From Verpa conica (taxonomy: Eukaryota > Ascomycota > Pezizomycetes > Pezizales > Morchellaceae): a stretch of DNA of 64,000 nt. Where the stretch lies: NCBI GenBank assembly GCA_033030425.1, contig JAUFSD010000011.1, forward strand, positions 682,001-746,000, read 5' to 3'. The position numbers and the translations under genes are program-made. Positions within the stretch are counted from its first letter, which is position 1, and the number at the start of each line of letters is the position of its first letter. Below the pieces are notes generated by a model. The model was not told where the DNA came from, searched no databases, and saw only the letters and a list, made by a program, of their open reading frames with translations. Of this stretch, positions 25,590-35,308 are shown piece by piece.

Positions 25590-26756
25590 ATGAAGTTTTC
25601 CCTCATTATTCTCTCTCTCGCTGCCATTTCGAGGGCTATGATACCGCACACAGTCAGATTTACGGCTGACAGCACAAAGCTACTTGAACTCCATGAAAAC
25701 CTTGTCTCAATCCCCTCCCTCACCGGCTCTGAATCCGCAGTAACAGAATTTCTATCCTCTTATCTCGAGTCTCAAAACTTCACGGTAGAGCTCCACTCTG
25801 TTTCGGAGGGCAGGTATAACATCTATGCCTACCCCGGCGAATCACGTCAAACCAGGACCCTCCTCACATCTCACATTGACACCGTCACACCGTTCATTCC
25901 TTACACTTTTCTTCCTGACGGTACTATCACCGGGCGCGGATCCAACGATGCGAAAGGATCCATTGCATGTCAGGTCATCGCCCTCAACCAGCTCCTTGCA
26001 GAAGGGATAGTGGAGGGAAACGATGTAGCACTTCTCTACGTACCAGGGGAAGAGATCGATGGTGCTGGTATGATCGCTGCTAACTCACTCGGCCTCTCTT
26101 GGGAATCCGTCATCTTCGGCGAGCCAACAGAGCTTAAACTGGCACTAGGACACAAAGGCGCGATGGTGTTTGAGGTAGAGGCATTCGGGAAAGCGGCACA
26201 CAGCGGGTATCCGGAACTAGGAATTGATGCAAATAAAGCGCTAATCAGGGCTCTCTTTGAACTTGAAGAGTTAGAGCTACCAGGATCAAAGTTACTGGGG
26301 AAGACGACGTTGAATTATGGGTTGATGATGGGCGGGATGGCTGCGAATGTGGTCAGCCCTTACGCGAATGCTACAGTGGCGGTGCGACTAGCTACTAGTA
26401 TGAACGAGGTCAGCGAGGCTGTTGATAAGGCGTTGGAGGGATTAGGAGTACAGTGGAGGTATTATGGGCTAGCTTATGGGCCCCAGATTCTAAACCATGA
26501 TGTTGAGGGTAAGTTAGGCTTATGTCTTTGTCATTCCATACAGAAACTAACTGGTATTATCGCTCTAGGGTTCGAGACAGAAGTAATGTCGTATGGGACT
26601 GATATTCCGAACTTGAAAGGAGATCATAAGAAATATCTCTATGGTCCCGGATCTATTAGGTCTGCCCATGGTGATAATGAATTTGTGACAGTTGCAGACC
26701 TAGAAGATGCGGTAGAGGGGTATAGAAAGTTGATCTTACATACACTTCGCGGTTGA
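25590..26756 (+). CDS. Secreted M20-family metallopeptidase (ArgE/DapE/carboxypeptidase S-like, 368 aa)
   Basis: M20 peptidases are di-zinc hydrolases that remove a C-terminal or N-acyl amino acid. The product begins with a signal peptide (MKFSLIILSLAAISRA). Metal and catalytic motifs are in order: LLTSHIDTVTPF (HxD), GRGSNDAKGSIACQ (bridging Asp), VPGEEIDGAGM (catalytic Glu pair), FGEPTELKLALGHKGA, and near the end GSIRSAHGDNEFV (zinc His). The dimerisation segment HSGYPELGIDANKAL also fits. A 60-bp intron is likely at 26509-26568 (GTAAGT...CTAG). Splicing gives 368 aa and the expected DVEGFETEVMSYGTD. Because 60 is a multiple of three and the intron has no stop, the unspliced form is also open. 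Confidence 0.9.
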   Translation: MKFSLIILSLAAISRAMIPHTVRFTADSTKLLELHENLVSIPSLTGSESAVTEFLSSYLESQNFTVELHSVSEGRYNIYAYPGESRQTRTLLTSHIDTVTPFIPYTFLPDGTITGRGSNDAKGSIACQVIALNQLLAEGIVEGNDVALLYVPGEEIDGAGMIAANSLGLSWESVIFGEPTELKLALGHKGAMVFEVEAFGKAAHSGYPELGIDANKALIRALFELEELELPGSKLLGKTTLNYGLMMGGMAANVVSPYANATVAVRLATSMNEVSEAVDKALEGLGVQWRYYGLAYGPQILNHDVEGKLGLCLCHSIQKLTGIIALGFETEVMSYGTDIPNLKGDHKKYLYGPGSIRSAHGDNEFVTVADLEDAVEGYRKLILHTLRG

Positions 26757-28655
26757 TATACGAGGAATAAATATAGCTTTGGGTAAGAGAGAAAAAGCTA
26801 GTTACTTTTGTTAAATGGTTTCTAGCAAAATAATTAGTTTTTTAGTAGGACCTAATTTTATAGCAGCAGGCTATCTATCTTGTGAGCCTAAATGTATCAC
26901 CTAGATCCCCTACGCAGGGCCCTAAAAGAACATAATCTACCTGAACTACGGGTAGTCATAACGGATAAAACCTACGAGAGTTACTTTATCTCACTGTATT
27001 ACCTCTTAAGATCAATATATATCTAGGACCAAGTATTAGATGGTATGTACCTATCTGTATTATATAACCCAGGACTTATCTAAAAAAAAATAGCGGAGGA
27101 GCAAATACATGTGGCTTAAAGACTCAGATGTTCAATCTTTAGTTGTATAAGATGAGTTTTATAAGCTGCTTTACGCACAACGTCCACCCAAGGAACCCCC
27201 CCCCCCCCGCAGAGAGATTAGCCGGATATCACGGGGGCGAGTGATAATGTGTGAGTATATCTTAGTGAATGAATGAATGAATCAAAAATGCATGGGAGTA
27301 CGTCTTAGTGCTAAAGATTTTAATAGTCCAAGTCATAAATTAATTCTCTAGAATACCCTTAGGTTAGCTATTTCGCCCCTACTAGTAGTTTGACGAATAA
27401 TTCATATGACTGTAGTTTATTCTTACTTTAGAGTAGCCTACCGTCGAGATACAAATGAAATCCGGTCTAGAAGGGGGGCTTGCGATTCTAAGGAGCAACT
27501 CTATATGGAAATATGCTAGATCCCATTTCTGGGCTATATTTGGCAGAAAAAAACGAAAATAGCCAGATAGATCCTAGCTGTCTGATATAGCACTTAGAAA
27601 TAATTCTTTCTACTTAAGGTATTTCACTCATACCAAATGAAGTGCTATATTTGACAACGACTGATGGTTTATCTACAGATACCAGAAAGGTCTACTAAAG
27701 GTAAAAACTATATGTAGTACTAGAATACTATAACTTAAACCCAAAATTCACACCAAAGGTGCCATATTGTATACTTTTTCAGGTACACTACTCAAGGAAT
27801 TCCCATATAATCCTGTATGATGAAACCTAATCATATGTAAAATCACCTTATAGATTTATATGAAATTCTACCCATTATAATCTAGACTTTAGGGGTCCTT
27901 GTAGGGTGGATCTCAGAAAAAGCGCCAAGACACAAGATTTATATAGTCTTAGCATTTTTTGGTCAAATTCATGACCACCCTATTTCTAGTCTACACTACT
28001 ACTCTCATGTATTATGTATATGGCCATTGCATTAGGTATGAGGCCCTTACTAGTATATCCTTCCATCTTACTGAAATTGTAAAATTTGAAGCATAAATGC
28101 ATGCTCTGGAATATTGTGAAAAGTCCCGATTTTAGTGTGCTTAGGCGTTTGACCGATTAAATAAGTCACGGCGCTATAGCAAGTTTATAGCAAAGCACCC
28201 GAGCCTGTAATGAGTTTGAACTAGAATATAGATACAAATAGTCGGAGCTTTAGATATTTGATCGGCGTAAGAATAAAGCAAGGTTTCGAATACCGAGTAA
28301 AAGCCTTAAGTTTTTTTAGACACCCCCCCCTTCCAAATCGTTTTTTCCCTTGCTTTCAAGAAGGATATTATTTTTCCAAATTAATTGAGCGCTTTTGAAC
28401 CCCGGAGGAGGGTTGATAGGTCTGGAACTAGAAATTTCTTTCTCTGTTCCGCTTGAGAGAAGGCTTGCGCGATGGCTTCATGTTGAATTCTACTCCTCCA
28501 AATATTTCCCGTTTGTTTAAGGTACAGAAGTATTTGCCCCCATAGAGAAAAAAAAAAGCAGTATTGCAAAAGAAAACCCAGCCCTAAAACACACCGGACA
28601 ACCACCCAGAAAAGAACTTTTTGTTTTTATTTCATTTCATTTCCGAGACCCCCCT
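26757..28655. other. 1.9-kb AT-rich intergenic region with repeat fragments
   Basis: No gene is seen. A copy of the dispersed GAATGAAT repeat lies at about 27,265-27,300, following a C-run at about 27,200. The remainder is AT-rich with frequent TATA, TCTAGA and CTTAGG words. It looks like decayed transposon DNA, but no protein motif survives. The last 250 bases adjoin the RPL11 3' end. Confidence 0.4.
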
Positions 28656-29524
28656 CTATCTTACAGTGGCATCGTACTTGGATTTGAACCACTTCATGGT
28701 GTCGGCTTGGTGGATTCTGTGAGGAGCACCAACGCGAGACTGACACCTCCTACGCTTGGCAACACGGAGACCAGGGCGGGACCTAGAAGGGGAAAGATGT
28801 CAGCATAGTCTTCTTAGAATTATATCCAACGCTAGAATATCTAGTGGAAGATTTTCGCTATTTATCTATCCCATATTACGTGGTATCGCCCTCCATGGTG
28901 TTGTAAAACTCACATAATGCAGTAAAAGTCCATTCCGTAAATACCAATAGCCGGGTCGTATTTAATACCTAAATCGATGTGCTCTGAGATACCGAAGCCG
29001 AAGTTACCGGTCTCAGAGAAGTTCTTCTTGCGTAATTCGTACTCCTTGACCTTTAGACCACGCTCAATGATCTCCTCGGCCTTAGGGCCACGGACGGTAA
29101 CGTGGACGGCAATCTTTTCGTTACGACGGATACCAAAGGTACGAACGGTGTAACGGGCCTTGGAGTAGACGGGGGTTTGACCAGAAAGCTGCTCGAGTAC
29201 CTTGGCGGCACGGGTAAGCCTATCACCAGATTCACCAACCGAAATATTGAGAACTGGATGAGAGGATGAAAATTAGAGATAATTCTTTGAGTATTGATTT
29301 CTTGGGCTCGAGGAGCAGAGTTTTTGAGAGTAGTATACCAAGTTTCTCAATACGGAGCTCCCGCATGGGGTTGGAGTCCTTTGATTTTGCGTCGGTCTAC
29401 ATTCCATCAAAAGACCTAGTTAGTGATACCTATCTTCAAAAGCTTCAATTGCCAAAATCTAGCAGCAGCAGCCTCCAAGGATAGAGAATGAGGAATGGAT
29501 GAAATATCTTTAGGGACTGACCAT
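28656..29524 (-). CDS. 60S ribosomal protein L11 (uL5), 175 aa
   Basis: uL5 binds 5S rRNA in the central protuberance of the large subunit. Exons on the minus strand are 29524-29522, 29396-29339, 29253-28914 and 28782-28656, giving 175 aa, the normal size. The product reads [20 protein letters not shown] at the start, then [59 protein letters not shown] and a [12 protein letters not shown] end. My model puts only the ATG in the first coding exon, with an intron (GTCAGT donor) directly after it and a phase-0 join to [14 protein letters not shown]. That first exon is the least certain part. Divergent from the SmB gene over 419 bp. Confidence 0.92.
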
Positions 29525-29943
29525 GGCTATAGCGGAAATGTGACGTTGGGCGGTGAGGTTTATGGGGGTCTTTCAGCGTTGGCCGTTGGTCGTTGGTCGT
29601 CGTCGTCTATCGTACTTCGTGAAATTGGGTAGTGTTGCACTCACACCTGGCATGCCACACAAAGACCCCAGTGTGGGAGATTTGGCAGTCACATACCTAG
29701 GGCTAGGTAAGAGAAAGGCAGGGTAACGAAATATATGACTAAGTTCTGTGTCAACTAGTCACTATCTTAATCTGGCCTAGTGGCAGACAAGACACGAGAG
29801 TCAACATCAACGACACCTCTTCCACCTCCCCCAGCCTCTCTGCTACTACGTACGAGCTCCGCATAGTTGAGAGCCTCACCTTATCTACTTATAACCTATT
29901 AAAGGAGAGGATATAGGCTATACGCCTTAACTAGCAATTCAAC
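29525..29943. promoter_or_regulatory. Divergent promoter region, RPL11 / SmB
   Basis: A 419-bp gap between outward-facing start codons of a ribosomal protein and a spliceosome core protein. It includes a short repeated GTTGGTCGTTGGTCGTCGTCG-like stretch (about 29,580-29,605) and a CCTCCCCCAG-rich segment. A shared promoter is possible but not shown. Confidence 0.45.
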
Positions 29944-30835
29944 ATGTCGAAACAACAAGGGAAAATGGTGAGTCTTTTCTTTCCTGTTTGATTTAAGGAA
30001 AACGGTTCGTTGACGTGGATGTGGGGGTAAAAGAACAATGCTGATTGAACGAAACCCATAGGCGAACCTCGTATGTGCAACCAGCCCTGAAAGAGCTCCT
30101 TCCTGAGATCAGAGAAGCCTTTGCGAAATAACGAATGCTAATATACTCATGCTAGATCAATTATCGTATGAGGGTTACACTCGCTGATGGCCGTCAACTC
30201 ACGGGTACTCTCCTGGCGTTTGATAAGGTACATCATCTCTATATACACTCACTCCAATACATGTGTGTTTAGCCAACCACTAACATTAATTACAGCACAT
30301 GAACATCGTCCTAGCTGATACCGAGGAGTTCCGCCGTATTAAACGAAAACCCACCAAGTCCTCTGCCCCTCCTACCACCACAACCCCACAGATCTCCGAA
30401 GAAAAGCGTACCCTTGGCCTTATCATTCTCCGCGGCATTCATATCGTTACTCTTTCTGTCGAGTCCCCTCCCCCCGCCGACCCATCCTCTCGTCTCGGTG
30501 CCGCCCCCACTGGAGCCTCAGGCGCCGGTGTCGCAGCTGCTGGCCCTGGCATCTCTAGGCCCGCTGGGAGAGGCCTCCCTATTATTGGGATGGGAGGGCC
30601 CCCACCTGGTGGGCTTCCCCCGCAGATGGGAGCACCTGCAGGATTGCAGGGCCCAATGAGGAACGTTGGACTTGGCCAGGGTCCCCCACCGATGGGTGGT
30701 CCTCCCCCGCCAGGTTTCCCAGGTGCGCCACCGGGGTTCCAGGGTGCGATGCCAGGTGGTGGGCCCCCGGGGTTCCAGCCACCTCCAGGTTTCCAAGCGG
30801 GAAGAGGATTTCCCCCTCCGCCAGGTTTTAGATAA
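29944..30835 (+). CDS. Sm core protein B/B' (SmB, SNRPB-like), 211 aa
   Basis: SmB is one of seven Sm proteins forming the ring on spliceosomal snRNAs. Exons are 29944-29967, 30156-30227 and 30296-30835, in phase, 211 aa. The Sm1 motif is INYRMRVTLADGRQLTGTLL, followed by FDKHMNIVLADTEEFR. The Sm2 motif is LGLIILRGIHIVTLSVE. The C-terminal half is rich in Pro, Gly and Met (PPPGFPGAPPGFQ type repeats), as usual for SmB. Start chosen as the ATG at 29944, which gives MSKQQGKM before the first intron, matching the family. Confidence 0.95.
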
Positions 30836-32502
30836 GGGCAGGGTTTTTGTTCGATTTTTTTGTTCTGATTTACTCGAGGCAGGCGGGGAGCTTAAAAAGC
30901 TGCATTTCTGTTTAGAGTAGATGGAGGTGAGGGAGGATTAAAATTGCCGAATAAAAGTTACCAGGTGCAGACTTGTCTATTTTTGGTGCGGGTGCTGCTG
31001 AATGAGAAAGAAACACTTTATACGGCAACTAGGTGAGAATGAAGGAAGTAGATGAAACATCCGGAAGCGGAAAGATTGGAGAGCGGGCAAAGAGAACCGA
31101 TAACTGTAATATAACACTCATGCTCTTTTGGTTTGCTTTTCGTAGCATTCTACAACGTTTCCCGTCTATTTTCAAAACCTATAACTTGAACCTGATTGGG
31201 CTAGACGGAGCTATCCTAAACTGTTTTTTTATCTCTGTGAGCGCGTGTATGGCATTAATAAAGGAGTATGATGAAGCTATATCCGGCGTTTATTATACCG
31301 GTCCCGTCCTTGTATATACCGTATTATCTCACTTCGTTCGGACGGTTGCCAAGTAGCCTGGCTTGCAAACTTAACCCCCTGAGGAAGTGATTAAACCAGA
31401 GCACAGAGCAGGAAAGCGAAAATTGAGCCTTTTTGAGAGAGGGATCAAAGCACAGAAGCAAGAATTGTGTGCATTTCACCTAGAAATAGTATAGCATCCC
31501 CAAGCCACGCCCTTGGCAACCGTCCGAACGAAGTGAGATAATACGGTATATGGTAATACCGAGACTGTATCTGATTATCGCAATACTGATCTCTGACAGG
31601 GATCACCCATAGAAAAATAAAAAAATAACAGTTACCCGACCTGTATATTTAGGCCTTCAGCTCACTGCGATAGTCACTCCTGAAATGATAGATTTCGGAA
31701 GAAACAATTGAATTTGCTTAGTTATTATAGACCTATGTAGGCGGGCAGGGGAAGGTAAGGTGCTTGGCTCCATATAGCCCCCCCTCTCTCAGCACACGTG
31801 CGGACTTAGCAGAACATTATTCCCTACCCTCATAAACGCAACAAAAAGCCCCCCAGGTATCTTAAAATGTGCAGCCAATCATTGCGATCGATCTCATACT
31901 GTTGCCAGCCGAAACCCACCGCACCCAAGACTAGCTCCTAACTCCGTTCTCCATCCCCCTAATCCCACCACACTAGTTTCCCCTCGTTAAAGGAAAAACC
32001 CTCCTGAACATGAAGAAGGTCCTGGGCTCAACCGCAATCAAGGGTAAACCTCGCCAGGTGTGATAATGGGGGGGGGGGATGTTGTTATTTGCGTTGTTCA
32101 TGGAGGAGAAAAGGGAGTTGGAGAGTGTGGGTGGAATAAATACCTCTCAATAGCGGCAAAAAAATTGTGGTGCCCTATGCCCTTTTCTTGGCGTGGGGAT
32201 TCGTTGAGGGACAGTAACGTGGGGTGTTATTCTGCCCCTCCTCCACCCCACCATGACATGAAACAAAGAGTGGAAAGCGGGCTGTTGTTTAGAAAACTTT
32301 TGTTTGGCTGGACAACCCCACCTACTTTCAGCCCCCCCCCCACCCTTCTGTAGAAAAAAAACTCCCTTAAAAAGGGTTGGCGGAATTATCACATCATCTC
32401 ATCGCTTTCTCTTGTCTGCAATCTTAAGACTTGTTTCTGTCTTCCTCTCTCCGAAGAAATTTATCTACCTGTAGAAGTGATAAAAGAAGGATCACCCCCC
32501 CA
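30836..32502. other. 1.7-kb intergenic region between SmB and ATIC genes
   Basis: It holds the SmB 3'-UTR, a conspicuous perfect hairpin (listed separately at 31314-31551) and the ATIC promoter with G- and C-homopolymer runs near 32,068 and 32,330. A 107-codon frame at 31033-31356 ends inside the hairpin arm and shows no family features, so I do not call it. Confidence 0.4.
31314..31551. repeat. Perfect 40-bp inverted repeat with 158-bp loop
   Basis: The arm at 31314-31353 is the exact reverse complement of 31512-31551. The pairing continues imperfectly into the loop (TGGCTTG against CAAGCCA). The arm contains CpG-rich sequence (ACTTCGTTCGGACGG) with no mutational decay. A transcript across it would form a long double-stranded stem. 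It may be a recent miniature element or a remnant of one. Confidence 0.75.
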
Positions 32503-34623
32503 ATGGCTTCTACTAATACTCGTCCGGTTGCACAAAAGACTGGTTAGTGTTCCTTCTTGCTTGATTTGTGCCCACTCGCTCCACTCTCCCCGCATTGTCG
32601 CTTCTACAATAGATGTAGTCATAGGAGATCATTCGCCGCCCAACTGTTTGCGAGGCAACGCAATAACTATTGTTTGAATTTCAATTCTAATATAAATAAA
32701 TTCTTATCTATAGCGATCCTGTCCGTCTATAACAAGACTGGACTGTTAGATCTCGCAAAAGGTCTCACCCAGCAAGGCATCCGTCTTTTGGCCTCCGGAG
32801 GTACCGCAAGTCTGATTAGAGATGCTGGTATGCCCGTGGAGTAAGTCCTTAAAAAATACCTAGCCTGGCTCTCTTTTTACATACACATACAACTGAAGAA
32901 TCTAATTGATGTCCCCTAAATGTAGAGATGTCAGCAGCATTACACACGCACCCGAAATGCTTGCTGGTCGTGTCAAAACCCTTCACCCCGCTGTCCACGC
33001 TGGTATTCTCGCCCGCAACCTCGAGTCAGATGAAAAGGATCTTGCCGAACAAAACATCAACAAAGTTGACTATGTTGTCTGTAACCTCTACCCATTCAAG
33101 GACACCATCGCCAAAATCAATGTTACTATTGCTGAAGCGGTCGAAGAGATCGATATTGGTGGTGTCACTCTTCTCCGTGCTGCGGCTAAGAACCACTCTC
33201 GTGTTACTATCCTCTCAGACCCTGTCGACTACCCACTGTTCCTCGAGGAGCTCCGCAAGGGCGAGGTTTCTGAGGCATCTAGGAAATTGTATGCGTTGAA
33301 GGCGTTCGAGCACACCGCCGACTACGACGCTGCTATATCCGAGTTCTTTAGAAAGAGATATGCTGGTGATGGTTCCCAGCAGCTTTCCCTCCGCTATGGC
33401 GCCAACCCCCACCAGAAACCCGCTCAAGCTTTTGTAAAATCTGGTCACCTCCCCTTCAAGGTCCTCAATGGCTCTCCGGGATATATCAACCTCCTTGACG
33501 CCCTTAACTCCTGGCCACTCGTCAAAGAGCTTAAGGAAGCTCTCGATCTCCCCGCCGCCGCCTCCTTTAAGCATGTCTCCCCTGCTGGTGCCGCTGTTGG
33601 TGTGAAGCTCTCCGAGGACGAGAAAAAGGTCTGCTTCGTCGACGACATTGCCAACATCGACAACAGCCTTCTCGCCTGTGCCTACGCTCGTGCTAGAGGT
33701 GCCGACAGAATGTCTAGCTTTGGTGACTGGATTGCTCTTAGTGATATTGTTGATGTTACTACTGCAAAGATTATCAACCGTGAGGTATCTGATGGTGTGA
33801 TCGCCCCAGGATATGAACCTGCTGCACTCGAGATCCTTAAGAAGAAGAAGGGTGGACGCTATACTATTCTTGAGATCGATCCTCTATACGAGCCAGCTCC
33901 AGAGGAGACCCGCCAAGTCTATGGTATCTCGCTCTCCCAGCGCCGTAACGATATTAAGATCACAAACAAGACATTCGCCCGTATTATTACTCCCGAGAAC
34001 GCCGAGCTCCCTGCACAGGCGCTCATCGACCTTACTGTTGCGACTATATCGCTAAAGTATACTCAGTCCAATTCCGTCTGTTACGCAAAAAACGGGCAGA
34101 TCATTGGCCTTGGTGCTGGCCAGCAGTCAAGAATCCACTGTACTAGACTTGCCGGAGACAAGGCGGATAACTGGTGGTTTAGACAACACCCAAAGATCTT
34201 TGAGTTCAAGTGGAAGAAGAGCGCAAAGAGGCCTGATAAGAGCAACGCAATTGATTTGTTTGTCACTGGGCAAGTTCCAAGTAAAGAAGATGGCATCGAG
34301 AGGGAGTTGTATGAGACTGTTTTCGAGGAGATTCCGGTTGAGTTTACAAAGGAGGAGAAGGTCGAGTGGAGAGCAAAGTTGGGTGAGGTTGCTGTCTCAA
34401 GTGACGCTTTCGTAAGCTCTCCCTAGTTTCTCCATCTTATGAGACAGCAGAACCTAACGCGGAATAGTTTCCATTTGTCGATAATGTCTTCCGTGCACAC
34501 AAGTCTGGTGTGAAATACCTTGCTGCCCCTGGTGGCTCAGTAAATGACAAGGCTGTTCACGATGCAGCAGAAAAGTGCGGTATTGTGTTTGTAGAGCAGG
34601 AGACTAGACTTTTCCATCACTAA
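32503..34623 (+). CDS. Bifunctional AICAR transformylase / IMP cyclohydrolase (ATIC), 602 aa
   Basis: This enzyme performs the last two steps of purine synthesis, formylating AICAR and closing the ring to IMP. Exons are 32503-32542, 32714-32840, 32926-34411 and 34468-34623, in phase, 602 aa, close to yeast Ade16/Ade17. The N-terminal cyclohydrolase (MGS-like) domain shows [33 protein letters not shown] and [17 protein letters not shown]. The transformylase domain shows [25 protein letters not shown] with the catalytic Lys-His, [20 protein letters not shown] and a final [19 protein letters not shown]. Intron positions are supported by conserved protein across each join. Confidence 0.96.
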
Positions 34624-35308
34624 GTTGACAAACAGATATGATTGTGGCTGATAGATCTCTTTTGGCTTTTTATTATTATAAAGGTTTGTGCAACAGATGG
34701 GTTGGATAATCTATGAAAGATAAATAAGAATATATAAAAAATATTTTCCCACCATTTATACGCTTCATAGTCCCTATCTAATATAAAGAGTTATACAAGG
34801 AGTTACCTGCATATCACTCGATATGAGCATGGCTCACGCCTGAAGTCTATATAGTTAGGCGTAGTAGATAGATATGACTGAAAGAGGTCAGCCACTATAA
34901 GAACCTTCTTTAGCTTTTCTGTATTTGATTTGTATGTATTCCCTTATCACTCCTTTTGCTGTTGCTGCTCAAAATCACAAAACGTAGACCCAAGAAAGGT
35001 TCCAATAAAACAAGATTAGGACTTTATTCTCTTCGCCCAAGGAAAGCTGGTATAGGTCACCTACGTAATTTCAGAGATTCATGACCTAGAAGTGATATAT
35101 TATCTAGCTTATTGATGGCTTAAATACTAGAATTCATACTAGGTACCGTTATGCTATGCAAATGATGCTTTGGAAGAATTAGGGGCTAATAATGACATTT
35201 GTTAAATTGCTAATCTCTAGGCGAAGAAAATTTTGAGAATAATATATCCTGAGCAGGATGGTGGGTGCATTGTTTATCTCTAAAGTCGCTAGAAATTACT
35301 CTACTAAT
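34624..35308. other. AT-rich DNA between ATIC and the foldback element
   Basis: ATIC 3'-UTR followed by AT-rich sequence with no reading frame of interest. No repeat is recognised before the foldback terminal repeat begins at about 35,309. Confidence 0.35.

Noticed and set aside
31033..31356. A 107-codon frame downstream of SmB
   Set aside because: It ends inside the arm of the inverted repeat, has no recognisable domain and no splice or leader support.
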